From assembly GCA_023053575.1 (NCBI GenBank), contig JAKZAP010000014.1, positions 14,968,938-15,032,937 on the forward strand: a DNA stretch of 64,000 bases. The letters run 5' to 3'. The notes beneath the pieces were generated by a model. The model was not told the DNA's origin, did not search any database, and saw nothing but the letters and a program-made list of their open reading frames with translations. Positions 55,801-64,000 of this stretch are shown in pieces (the stretch's first letter is position 1; each line of letters begins with the position of its first letter). Origin of the DNA: Branchinecta lynchi (lineage: Eukaryota > Arthropoda > Branchiopoda > Anostraca > Branchinectidae). The position numbers were made by a program, and so were the translations under genes.

Positions 55801-58800
55801 AATACAGGCCAAGTTCGTAGATGGGTCCTATAGTCCTATATTTAGATTTAGGGGAAGGGGTTTCACATTAAGGGTACAAAAATATACTTTGCCATCAGTT
55901 GCTCTGCATGCAGTTCGCCGGGAGTCGGCCACTGCTAAAACGAGGAATTTGGTCAAATTAAAAGACTTTTCTGAAGTCGATTAGAGATTAAATACTGGAT
56001 ACCATATCCGAACTTGGTTCTCTGATCAGATTAGTTGTTTGGCCGTAAGTTGTCAAAAAATACCAAAACGGTAACATTTGTTTGTCCATACTCAAGCGGT
56101 TGATTATGGATAAATAGCAAAATGTAAAAGGGTCTGGCGAAGACGGGAATCTACAAGGTTCGATTGTCTGGATCAAGAAGTCCTATAGTCTTATTTGACG
56201 GTGCAAAACGGATAAGTTGGCTTCATTTTACTAGGCTATATTTCGGCCTTCCTTAGCAAGGGTCCAAGTCTGTTTCTCCAATCGAACAGCAACAAGACTA
56301 AAGGTTTCGATGGGACCCCAAAAATCTTCGCCATTCAGTCTTCGTCAGATTCCTTGAATATTTTTAGTGTTAAAATAAAGTTGAAAAGTGGATTCAGCCT
56401 GTCTCCTTGCCCGGTTACCGAATCTCTAATCGATTTCAGAAACAACTTTGAGCTTCAACCAATTTCCAGTTTCAGCCTAATTCGCTATGAACCATTTGTC
56501 CAGCAAGAAAACTAAGTTCACGTATAGATTCAGCGGACCTACTTCCCCCCCCTCAATGAATAACTTATTAGCTTATAAAACATGTATGTTTTTATGGCAC
56601 TTGCAGCTCCGCTCAAGTGCCATATACCGATCACTTTTCGGTCTGTCGGATGTTAGGCCACTCATCTCGAGTTAGGGTACTTCCAGAAGCGCTAGGACGA
56701 TGAAACTTGGCAGGCATATTAGGGACCGGACCAAACTAACTTGGAAATAGTCACTTGCCCGATCCGACCAACGTGGGGGGAGGGGGAGGTGGCGGAATCC
56801 GGAAAATAGGGACATGCATAACATTCGAACGGGGTTATCAGATCTTAATGAAACTTCATATCTGGAAATAACTCGTGTCTCATTTCAGGTGCGGACCGGA
56901 TCCGACGAATCTGGGGGGGGGGGAGGGGGAACGGAAATCGTAAACTCTAGAGTGGAGTGATCGGGATGAAACTTGGTGGGAAGAACAAGCACAAGCTCTA
57001 GATACATCACTGACAGAACTGGACCGGATTCGGACACTGTGGGGGGAGTTGGAGGGGTGGTCCGGAGTTCCGGCGATCCGTAGTTAATGTACTTTCAGGT
57101 GGGCTAGGACGATAAAACTTGGCAGGCGTATGAGGGACCCGACCAAACTAACTTGGAAATAGTCACTTGCCCGATCCGACTATCGTGGGGGGAGGGGAAG
57201 GTGGCGGAATCCGGAAAATAGGGACATGCATAACTTTCGAACGGGTTATTGGATCTTAATGAAACTTGATATCTGGACAGATCTCGTGTCTCAGGTGTCT
57301 CATTTCAGGTGCGGACCGGATCCGACGAATCTGGGGGGGGGGGTCGGAGGGGAGAACCGGGAATCGTGTGAAACTCTCAGAGTGGAGTGATCGGGATGAA
57401 ACTTGGTGCGAAGAACAAGCACACGCTATAAATACATCACTGACAGGACTGGACCGGATTCGGACACTGCGGGGGGAGTTGGGAATTCCGGTGATCCGTA
57501 GTTAATGTACTTCCAGGTAGGCTAGGACGATAAAACTTGGCAGGCATCTCAGCGACCCGACCAGATTAGCTTGGAAACAGTCACTTGCCCGATCTGACTA
57601 TCGTGGGGGGAGGGGGAGACGGCGGAATCCGGAAATTAGTAGCATGCATAACTTTCGAATGGGTAATCGAATCTTAATGAAACTTGATATCTTGAAAGAC
57701 CTCATGTCTCAGCATGTCCCATTTCAAGTCTGGACCGGATTTGATGAACTGGGGGGGGGGGGGGGGCTGAGGGGAGAACCGGACATCTTGTGTCAGGATG
57801 AAACTTGGTGGGAAGTACAGGCATATGTCCTAGGTACATCAGTGACAGAAATGGACCGTATTTCGGGTACCGAGGGGGGGGGGGCTGTAGGGAGTGTCCG
57901 GAATTCCGGTGATATTCCTACTTTCATCCTTTTATAAAAGCCTTACAAGTGTCATATGAGCTTCCAGCTCTTGTTACCGTAAATTCGAAATCCCTCTTCT
58001 GCCTCTAAAGATAGGACTAAAGAGCCCATCTACGAACTTGGCCTGTACTTTATCAGTGAATTCTCATTCAACAAGATCCACACTTCATATTTCCTCGTTT
58101 GAACATTATATATCAACCCCTTCGATCGTTGATTACACTAGATCTCTTCGACGTCACACAGAATAAACAAATGAATGAAAAATAAACACGCACAGAGCTA
58201 TACTAGTTTGAGAATGAAGGGGTAGCCGAAAACTGGTTGACAAAATTTGTGTCCGATTTTCACCGGATTCCGAGTGAACTACTTGTCCGGCAATAAAATA
58301 ATTTTCATATTCGGATTCAGTATGTGTCCTGACCTATAAATCAACTATCTCAATAGCTTTTAAAAATATTTTGTTTTGTTTGCCCCTTAATTGAAACCCC
58401 ATCCCCCACCCTTAAATCTAGGGCTACAGAGCCCATCTACGAACTTGACCTTACCCTTCACCCAAAGAATCCTCACACAAAGTTTCATCAAAATATCTCG
58501 TTCCCTTCGAGATTTATCGTGCTAACAGACGGACGGACGGACCCAAAGAATCCTCACACAAAGTTTCATCAAAATATCTCGTTCCCTTCGAGATTTATCG
58601 TGCTAACAGACGGACGGACGGACAAACGCACATGAAAATTTCACACAAAATTGTGCAATTAATGTTTTTAATTGCAACAAAGTATCCGAATTTGATTGTG
58701 CGTTTTGAGCAAGCCATACACTAGGGCAATGACTCTTAACCTGTTCGCACGGGGCTGCAAAATCAGCCAATTCTCGACCAGCGGCTGAATTGCGCGTGCA

Positions 58801-60497
58801 ATTATCGGTTGAAAATCGGCGCCTATTTTCATCGTGACCACGGACGGGGATTTATAAATCCTTTGTAATGTGATCTTTGCTGTGGAGTTTGTAAGACCAA
58901 TGTGAGCATAGCATGATTTTTATATCAAGCTTCCCAGGATTTGTAGCCTATAGAGTTTTGGAAAAAGGTAGACTAATTTTGGTTTTAATTTCAACATCTG
59001 TTCTATTTATCTTTGAAAGTTGTTATAGTTGTTTTTTATAATTTAAATTGTAATTTAAGTATTTTTTCAGTCATCTCACACCGAAAAGAACACCGTAATT
59101 TTTTTTTTAATAATTGTGATTTATTTTCTTATTATTTGACACCATCGAACAATTTGAAAAGAGTCAGTCTTTTTTTACTCTTTACAGCGCAGTTACTTTT
59201 CTAACTCTTTATTTTAGTATTTTGTGCCATTTTTCCCTCTGGAAAATGTCTATGCCTTTGTTGCCATTACTTCCACGCACCTTCCACTTGTTCCTGAAAA
59301 TTCCGCATAAATTGCTGCATCGTTGTAACATTTCTCATGACATTTTTCGCGGTATTAATTGCACCTGAAACGTCACGAGAGTTCTAGTGAAAGTTATAGT
59401 AATTGCAGAGTTAATTCTTTTGTGTTCAAAAGTTGGATTCGGACACGCTCTTGGTCTTTCTCGCTCAGCTTCACTTAAGTGCTGTATCAACCGAAGGTTC
59501 CGAGTCCGTGAACTATGCGAACTATGTTTATCAGCAGACCAGTCTCGACATTAATACTTCCGCACTATTCTACTCCCACCTTTATAACCCTATGGTAACC
59601 TGTATTTATATAGTGAGTTTGATGTCTATAATCATATCTCTGTATTGTTTCCTTCAAGGACATGTCTTACCTATAATAATAACGCAACCTACTTCCATAA
59701 TCACTCCGTATATTTCTAAACCCGGAGACTTCAATTTCATACGGTACATTCTAACCCCTATAATAGAACCACGCTGATTCTCTTACTTGCCGTGTTTTGC
59801 TACCTTCGATTTGTATCACGCTGTCGATGGTTGTCTGCGAGAAGCTTTTCCGTCAGAAAAACTGGTTATTTAAATTCTTTCCCTGTTTTCGCTAAAAGTC
59901 AACGGATCTCGTAAATGGCTTAAAACAGCCAAAACCATGGGTTATTTGTTGAAAGCACAGCCTAGTTTTAAAGTATTAAGGTGTTTTAAAATACTGTAAG
60001 TTGAAGAGTAAATAGTGCGAGGGGTCCTTTAAGTTTCCTTGAGTGCTTCGACTCGGCTACATAATATAGTAGCCCTGGCCTTGCTGGATATGTGAATTCC
60101 AGCTCCGATAATACCAGGTTGATCAGGGACTTCTGGACTGAACTGATACTCTCTTGTCCACTTTTTCCTCTGTTTTTCTCGTTTCAGCTGACTGTTCCTG
60201 GGGCTAGTAGGACCCTATGGTGACAGATTTCTTCAGACCAGACCCCAGGAATTGAATTTCGCCTGCCACGTGGTCAGCCTCATGCTTACCGACTACGCTA
60301 AGGACGGCTGTCCGACTTCTCATTGGCTCTGTATTAATTTGACACATGTATATGCCTGCGTCACGATGTTTGATGTCACGGATACGTAAAGACCACGTGT
60401 GATCGTCATCGTGGCTGACTTGGATCCGCGAGTTCCGCGTTATGACGTTATCGGCAATGGTTAGTATCGTCTGTGTATCAACTCTCAACCATGCTAC
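37740..60497 (-). CDS. Lachesin/DIP/IgLON-type three-Ig GPI-anchored adhesion protein, 3' seven exons
   Basis: Cell-surface adhesion or recognition molecule, typically neuronal or epithelial. Exons (minus strand): 60290-60497, 51447-51602, 47569-47697, 45243-45380, 44120-44269, 38543-38656, 37740-37864; 1020 nt, 339 residues plus TGA. Every internal junction is phase 1. The fragment starts in Ig1 at VAWLRVDTQTILTIADNVIT and has DAGIYMCQINTEPM; the core Trp and second Cys are present, but the first Cys and signal peptide lie upstream. Ig2 has SLRCSAAGDPKPAISWKRED and NYLCIASNG; Ig3 has LSIDCMCESFPRAVHYWVRE and YGVLRCICKNAFGDSEATVTI. A 37-residue spacer exon is followed by an acidic stretch and a C-terminal hydrophobic tail (LIFTMHFVFLL), consistent with a GPI signal. 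Lachesin, DIP and neurotrimin/IgLON proteins share this layout; I cannot choose among them. 5' exons were not found before 64000. Confidence 0.9.
38543..38656 (-). CDS. Ig-CAM exon F: spacer
   Basis: Encodes 37 residues, LESTLVPRGTNLIEGG to GRGEPKLE, a linker between Ig3 and the anchor. Acceptor TTTACAG, donor GTAACC; supported by phase-1 consistency and position, not by similarity. Confidence 0.75.
39420..39920 (-). pseudogene. LINE RT C-terminal fragment with (TA)n tail
   Basis: Open frame 39893-39543: RKALGRIYSSFCTPYILYCS, LKTCYYNHCKFLMYLPRS, the post-RT segment of non-LTR elements. The 3' end is GGCGGGTTATAAATAAAATA and a TA-dinucleotide tail (39421-39433). 5'-truncated. Confidence 0.85.
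40231..40445. mobile_element. Harbinger-like foldback MITE, second copy, opposite orientation
   Basis: TGGTGGGTTTACACACTGCG ... GTGTGTAAATGGACCA, TAA on both sides. It carries the distinguishing end bases of 36030-36242 in reverse order. Intron E-F of the Ig-CAM gene. Confidence 0.85.
40543..40700 (-). repeat. LINE 3' end with (ATTC)n tail
   Basis: Minus strand ends GGGTAATAAATATATTCATTCATTC. No coding part is visible. Confidence 0.5.
41260..42060 (+). repeat. TGAAACTTGG array
   Basis: Starts TGGCACTTGCAG..TTTCGGTCTGTCGGTC..GTTAGGGTACTTCCAG and runs through five TGAAACTTGG-type units with G-rich spacers. Following it, 42060-42350 has CTTTTGA(C/G)C..AGCACCCTTGAAGTGCGCATCTTAACCG repeats and the terminal word TTGCAAGTGCCATATGAGC. 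Confidence 0.8.
42627..43143. mobile_element. TTAA-bounded MITE, family C
   Basis: TTAAAGGACCCCTCTTGC ... GTCTAGTAGGTGTTGGGCTTTAA. It contains a LINE 3' end with (TTATC)n tail at 43021-43080. Confidence 0.65.
44120..44269 (-). CDS. Ig-CAM exon E: second half of Ig3
   Basis: Encodes GPRFRLDVLENSYRTINRLA to SEATVTIS, with DDYGVLRCIC containing the second Ig3 Cys and again an extra Cys. It may pair with the extra Cys in exon D. Confidence 0.93.
45243..45380 (-). CDS. Ig-CAM exon D: first half of Ig3
   Basis: Encodes PPTVWAADQSFRVPLGGELS to EYGEILVQ. Acceptor CTTTCAG, donor GTAAGC. The Cys-Met-Cys pair (one extra Cys) is unusual. Confidence 0.93.
46685..46983. mobile_element. GGTTGCCACAT-family hAT-like MITE, short copy
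   Basis: It shares both ends (ATTGCCACATC ... GACATGTGGCAACCC) and the AGAGAGTGACTTTTGG and AATAGAGTGACA blocks with 4629-5191. The flanks ACCAGATA and GTCAGATA match at 6 of 8 positions. Confidence 0.6.
47569..47697 (-). CDS. Ig-CAM exon C: second half of Ig2
   Basis: Encodes VFTFDGPVINISRVSRLHMG to RIALKVQ with the second Ig2 Cys (NYLCIASN). Acceptor CTCTAG, donor GTAAGT. Confidence 0.93.
47967..48232. mobile_element. CTG-flanked TIR MITE, second copy
   Basis: Same termini and interior as 12733-13010, flanked by CTG at 47964-47966 and 48233-48235. It lies in intron B-C of the Ig-CAM gene. Confidence 0.85.
48580..48775 (+). repeat. 18-bp minisatellite AATGCCCACGA(T/C)T(C/A)A
   Basis: About ten units of AAAATGCCCACGACTC-type sequence. 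An array of the complementary unit lies 0.9 kb away (49660-49800). Confidence 0.8.
49660..49800 (-). repeat. Inverse array of the same 18-bp unit
   Basis: GTGGGCATTTTGAGTCGTTGG units, the reverse complement of those at 48580-48775. The 880-bp spacer includes a terminal fragment of the TGAAACTTGG element (AACAAGAGCTGGAAGCTCAT, 49026-49045). Confidence 0.75.
50153..50245 (+). pseudogene. LINE reverse-transcriptase motif A remnant
   Basis: ALAIEKAFSAVPHEAVVQLW resembles the D-x-x-K-A-F-D-x-V-P-H-E motif A segment of non-LTR RTs, with both Asp residues replaced. A short relic only. Confidence 0.4.
50755..51330. repeat. ACCGTGGTATCAGATACC palindromic repeats
   Basis: A foldback (GTTACCGTGGTATCTGG .. 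CAGATACCATGG, 50777-50850), a further palindrome at 50988-51012 and three head-to-tail units at 51293-51335. A LINE-like 3' end with (CTGAA)n tail (51180-51262) lies between. Confidence 0.6.
51447..51602 (-). CDS. Ig-CAM exon B: first half of Ig2
   Basis: Encodes SPDIVDFMSSSDTVASEGSE to FVGNKE, with the Cys and Trp of Ig2. Acceptor TTTTAG, donor GTGAGC, phase 1/1. Confidence 0.93.
52559..53770 (+). repeat. TGAAACTTGG array with palindromic start
   Basis: Begins TATGGCACTTGAGCATACTCAACTGCCATATA and GTCGGTCTGTCTGTCTGTCGGTC, then units with GATGAAACTTGGCAGGC, CGGGCATGCATGA, GATCGGGATGGGACTTGG and long G tracts. A GGGCTTTCAGCTCTTGTT end lies at about 53932. Confidence 0.8.
54576..55119 (+). mobile_element. 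LINE 3' fragment flanked by a 156-bp direct duplication
   Basis: 54576-54731 and 54964-55119 are identical by eye (TTGACTTGTTCACC ... TTTTTGCCAG). Between them, 54732-54963 is a 232-bp insert ending GGGTTGAAAATAAAATTGATTGATTAATTGA, the (TTGA)n LINE terminus. Confidence 0.8.
56203..56275 (-). repeat. Hammerhead-type repeat, degenerate
   Basis: Minus strand: GACCCTTGCTAAGGAAGGCCGAAATATAGCC...AACTTATCCGTTTTGCACC. CTGANGAG is replaced by CAGACTTG, so it is not a ribozyme any more. Confidence 0.45.
56592..57970 (+). repeat. TGAAACTTGG array, the most regular one
   Basis: Starts TGGCACTTGCAGCTCCGCTCAAGTGCCATATACCGATCAC. The three-unit cycle repeats with a period of about 410-420 bp (CTAGGACGAT(G/A)AAACTTGGC at about 56693, 57103, 57521). 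It ends CTTACAAGTGTCATATGAGCTTCCAGCTCTTGTTA (57942-57976). Confidence 0.85.
58461..58625 (+). repeat. 80-bp tandem duplication
   Basis: CCCAAAGAATCCTCACACAAAG ... GCTAACAGACGGACGGACGGA occurs twice in a row, identical by eye. It contains AAGTTTCATCAAAAT plus a (GACG)n run. Confidence 0.9.
59655..60032. mobile_element. TTAA-bounded MITE, family B
   Basis: AAGGACATGTCTTACCTATAATAATAACGC ... GTAAATAGTGCGAGGGGTCCTTTAA; the left TTAA has decayed to TTCA. Confidence 0.65.
60290..60497 (-). CDS. Ig-CAM exon A: second half of Ig1
   Basis: Acceptor CTTTTAG, start phase 0 (VAWLRVDTQT), donor GTAAGC phase 1 (AVLSVV). The exon start inside the C strand just before the core Trp is consistent with this family. 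Confidence 0.93.
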
Positions 60498-61002
60498 CTA
60501 AAAGAAGAAAAAGCTGCGGTCAGACCATTGATTTAACGCCACACACTAGTCGTTGACTGCTGAAGCCTATTTCCTTAGCTCATATACTTCATGGCGAATG
60601 TTATATCTTGCATGTTATGGCATGTTTTACTGGCAGTGAAGTTATCTCACGGATCTCCAGCTGAACGGATTTTCCGTTATCACTCTGGACTGCACCTAAG
60701 GCGGTCTCAAAAGACACTGTTTCTGCAACAACTATACTGTGTATTTTTTGTCATCTCTAACCTGTCTCTAACATTTCCTTTTACCGATGTGTCATAATAA
60801 CACGACAGAAGTGCGCATGCATTTACTTGCTTCAGTTGTTAATTTCAGGGTCTAGCTAACTCCGCTGCCCATTTCCTCAATCTCTTTTCGTGAGCAGAAT
60901 GAATCATCTGTGAAGAATGAGCAACGGAATATCAGTCAATTTTGGACATCCTCTTGTAAACAATTTCTCTTTTTGCCTTTTGGGGGTCCCAATTTGGTAT
61001 AC

Positions 61003-61303
61003 TTAAAGGATCTGTCTTACCTATAGTAGTAATGTAACCTACTTCCATAATCACTCGATTTTCTCATTTGCCCTGTTTTGCTACCTTCGATGTGTGTCAC
61101 GCTGTCGACGGTTGTCTGCGAGAAATTAAAACTGATTATGTAAATTTGTTTCCCTCTTTTCGCTTTAAGTTAACGGGTATGGGAAAAGGCTTAAAACAGC
61201 CAAAACCGTGGGTTATTTGTTGAAAGTACAGCCTAGTTTGAAAGTATTCAAATATTTAAAAATACTGCAAGTTGAGTAGTAAATAGTGCGAGAGGACCTT
61301 TAA
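61003..61303. mobile_element. TTAA-bounded MITE, family B, short copy
   Basis: TTAAAGGATCTGTCTTACCTATAGTAG ... TAAATAGTGCGAGAGGACCTTTAA; intact TTAA at both ends. About 60 bp near the left are missing relative to 59655-60032. Confidence 0.75.
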
Positions 61304-62050
61304 GGATATGCAGTCAAAATACGTATTTTGATGGGTCCCGACCCCCCCCCCCCCCTCACCCTCCCGTTCATGGGCAGCTGGGCCAAGATTTCCCATGAGT
61401 TGAGTTTGTGCATGACTGGTCTCAAATTCAACGTGCGTACTTGTATAGATACTATGTATAGATGTGGATTTTGGTGTAAGAGCAACAAATATATTTGACT
61501 ATGTAAAAGCGCAATTGTGTATAGTTATGTTCAAAAGAGAACAAGTATTTGTTTTTTTTTGTTAATACCGTAAGGAACGTTTTTCGAATAATGAAGATTG
61601 AATGAATGAATGAATGAAATAAGACACGCGACATACTTCAATCCGTAATGAACGGTTGGAAACTGAACGGTTTTGCCATTTGAACGATGATATCATATCA
61701 TATTCTAAATGAAGTTGTGACGAATGTGGTATGAGGCGGCTACGATTTGGTTTCTTGCACTTGTTGTTACCTTGCTAATTAAAAAGAGGTTTAAAGGGTT
61801 GGACTGGCTGGCTAGACATTCAGTATTGAAAGTGAAACCGTTCTTGGAAGATAATCTTTGGATTTCTACATGTGGTTTGTTTACATTAAAAGCTTTTAAA
61901 GCGAGATGATTTCAAATGAGGTTAGTTCACTACTTGTTTGATTACTGGGGATTTGAAACTTCTTGGTTCTAACGCTGTTTGTGTATAAGATACAACAAAG
62001 AAAAAACTACTTTCACACTCCACGTTTGAGCGCTTGCGCACTTTTTGTTT
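61304..62050 (+). repeat. Second copy of the 26.4-27.0 kb block
   Basis: GTCAAAATACGTATTTTGATGG, C tract, GGGCAGCTGGGCC, GGTCTCAA(A/G)TTCAAC, then GGTTGGAAACTGAACGG to GTTTGAGCGCTTGCGCACTT, in the same order as 26450-27020. A (GAAT)n run near 61600 is specific to this copy. Confidence 0.65.
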
Positions 62051-64000
62051 TCTATGAAATATATTGCTCCTAGGTCAGGAATGTTTGTTGCCGGAAATTT
62101 GGTCTTGCTTTTGAAGATGACCTACTACAGAGGATGGATTTCTATGGAGCTGAATGTCAGATTGAGATTAAGAAGTCCATGTTTTGGTCCTAGATGAGCC
62201 CCCTCACATCCCGTCGCCAGTGCGTCGGTCCGAGTAGGTCACTGACAATCCGTTTTTGCTGTATTCGTAGGCCCAATTTTTAGACAGTTCTATTCCAACA
62301 TTTATTTTCAGGTTATTTCTCGTAAAGTATAGCGTATTACATAATTTATCGTCGTTTTAATGTTTTTTGAAAATATTTCATATGTTGGCCTCTTCTAGCT
62401 TTAAGCTATTTGGTATTAAAGTTGAATTATTGATTGATTGGTATACATTAAAGTTCATAAACATCAAAAGAAAAATAAGATACATGAAAGAAAAAAAGAC
62501 ACTAAGGTGGGAGTGTATTTCATATAATGCCCAACCGTTCCTGCGCAGAAGATCTACTTTTCTTGTTTTTCCTTGATTCGATTTCCCCAACTGACAAATA
62601 CTTTCCGTAATTAGCCGACATCTTTTATTACGGAACCGCGAATGTTAGTAAACATGTGAGAGAAGAGAAAAATGTAAACGAGTGCCGTGATACCGTTTCT
62701 TTAGTGTTTGTTCATTTAAACATTAGGAAGCGAATTTGGAACTTACGTAAAAGGTCTCAAAACGCCAACTGCAGTTTTTGCGAATCAAATAACTTGGTTG
62801 CTAAATCATTACAGGATACGTTACACCGAGCTTCTACAGTTTTTTTCACCTCACCGCCTAGTAGATATTGAAAATAATATTTAATAAGACTGCTAAGCCC
62901 CAGCCAATAAGAAAACCAGATTATTATTTTTTCACCCGGAGTTCTGTAAGCTCTCCTAGAAAATTAACATCATTATTCCCGGAAACTCTTAATTTGTATT
63001 CCTTCTCCGGTGATAACGTTTTCGAAATTTGCTATTTGCTTAAGGGAGCGCGCTGTAGCGTGTCAGATGAATTTCACAATGTTTCTGATTTTGGTAGGAA
63101 AACAGAGCAGTTTATTTGCGTTTTTTTTTGTCTTTGAACTGCAAAGCGGGGGAGCCGGATAGTCGAGAATGAGTTTCGGCTTTTTCCAATCTGGTAGTTC
63201 TGTTTGTTTAAGCGAACTTCCGATTCGCTGAGATGAGGAGGTGGGAAGCTAACTTCCTCCTTGTGTCAACCGCACTTGAAATTACGAAGTTGCAACATGA
63301 GGCGCTCGGGCGAAAAATGATGAGATTCTCACCACCGATTGTCTCAAAAGTCAAATAGAACAATGCGGGTGGGAAGCTGGAGATCAGCTAGGAAAGTTGC
63401 TAATTTTGCAGACCGCGATAAATAGTACGCAGAAACCCATCACAAAAGGGAAATATAGAAAAACAGAAAGAAAAAAAAATCAGAAAACTATGAAAAATTG
63501 TTTTGTTCCGCTGTGGCCCGACTGGGTTTTTGGTAATTATAGCATATCATAGCCAGGGGGGTAGGGGGTCCACCCCCCCTTCCCCGAAACATACAAAAAT
63601 AGTCATTTGTTATAGGCTTTTCCCTCTGATCTACGTCTTTTTTGTCCAAACCGTGGGCAACCCCCCACGCCCCACCCCCCGAAAGGCACCCCACCCCCCG
63701 AAATAAATTCCTGGATACGGGCCTGATCATATCATATATTGGTGCCATAAGCCACATAATTTCAGTAAGGTTTTTTCATAACTAGTAACTGCAGACTGGA
63801 CATCTGCCTTAGTCATCAAAGATCCCCGACCACCCGACACCCGCGCTAGCTTCTGAGACCCTAGTTTTACTTTCCTGCTCGTCTACAGTCACCTACTACA
63901 CTAGCTTTATAGGAGCGGACTGATCTGCCGTGCAATGGAAGAGAAGCCATCACCAGTCGATAGGGTATTATTGTAAACACCACTATACTAACACCAGTCA

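Larger units (their letters stand above)
51603..60289. other. Intron A-B of the Ig-CAM gene (8.7 kb)
   Basis: Holds a GC-rich CAGCCCGCCC repeat (51815-51890), LINE ends (52150-52250, 54732-54963), TGAAACTTGG arrays (52559-53770, 56592-57970), an 80-bp tandem repeat (58461-58625) and a TTAA-bounded MITE (59655-60032). 55250-55480 and 58230-58300 share CGGAATCC-type words with 43440-43850. 58630-59400 shows nothing clear. Confidence 0.6.
60498..64000. other. Upstream or intronic sequence 5' of Ig-CAM exon A
   Basis: No Ig1 first-half or signal-peptide exon was recognised on the minus strand. Contains a TTAA-bounded MITE (61003-61303), the block shared with 26.3-27.0 kb (61304-62050), a LINE tail (62380-62450) and C/G-rich words near 63550-63720. 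62600-63480 shows nothing identifiable. Confidence 0.5.

Overview
This is animal nuclear DNA. It is AT-rich, lacks long intronless genes, and has small exons with GT/AG splice sites scattered among dense transposon debris. The genes point to a bilaterian, most likely a protostome or lophotrochozoan; I cannot name a species. Four protein-coding genes can be built exon by exon with consistent splice phases. (1) The 5' part of PSMB5 (proteasome beta-5, catalytic) lies on the minus strand at 1-3902 and is cut by the window start. (2) A complete nine-exon minus-strand gene (6125-29558) encodes a secreted protein of 478 residues: signal peptide, bacterial-type SH3 domain, then a glycosyl-hydrolase-like 10 (GHL10/DUF187) domain. 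(3) CHCHD7 (COX23-like twin CX9C protein, 84 residues, four exons) is on the plus strand at 33647-34325. (4) A lachesin/DIP/IgLON-type three-Ig cell-adhesion molecule with a GPI-anchor tail is on the minus strand at 37740-60497; its 5' exons were not found and are probably beyond 64000. || The rest is intronic and intergenic sequence made mostly of transposons, many resolvable to the base from target-site duplications. They include TTAA-flanked piggyBac-like MITEs (three families), hAT-like elements with 8-bp duplications (one 5.28 kb), a TAA-flanked Harbinger-like foldback, a CTG-flanked MITE, a GAGCGTGTTCCA-ended MITE family carrying a perfect CRE palindrome, decayed LINE reverse transcriptases and many LINE 3' ends with different microsatellite tails. 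There are also large arrays of a TGAAACTTGG-containing repeat bounded by ATGGCACTTG palindromes. Several elements are nested inside one another. || The two observations I rate highest are the intron-rich animal gene joining two bacterial cell-wall-associated domains, and a dispersed repeat whose best copy folds as a compact type I hammerhead ribozyme (CUGANGAG / stem II / CGAAA-UAU-C, with a self-complementary AUAU stem III), as known from Penelope-like elements. || Layout: 1-3902 PSMB5; 3903-6124 nested elements; 6125-29558 SH3-GHL10 gene (intron 6 holds the 5.28-kb hAT); 29559-33646 intergenic repeats; 33647-34325 CHCHD7; 34326-37739 intergenic; 37740-60497 Ig-CAM gene; 60498-64000 upstream or intronic sequence with repeats. 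The four genes show no sign of a shared pathway; they are ordinary metazoan neighbours.
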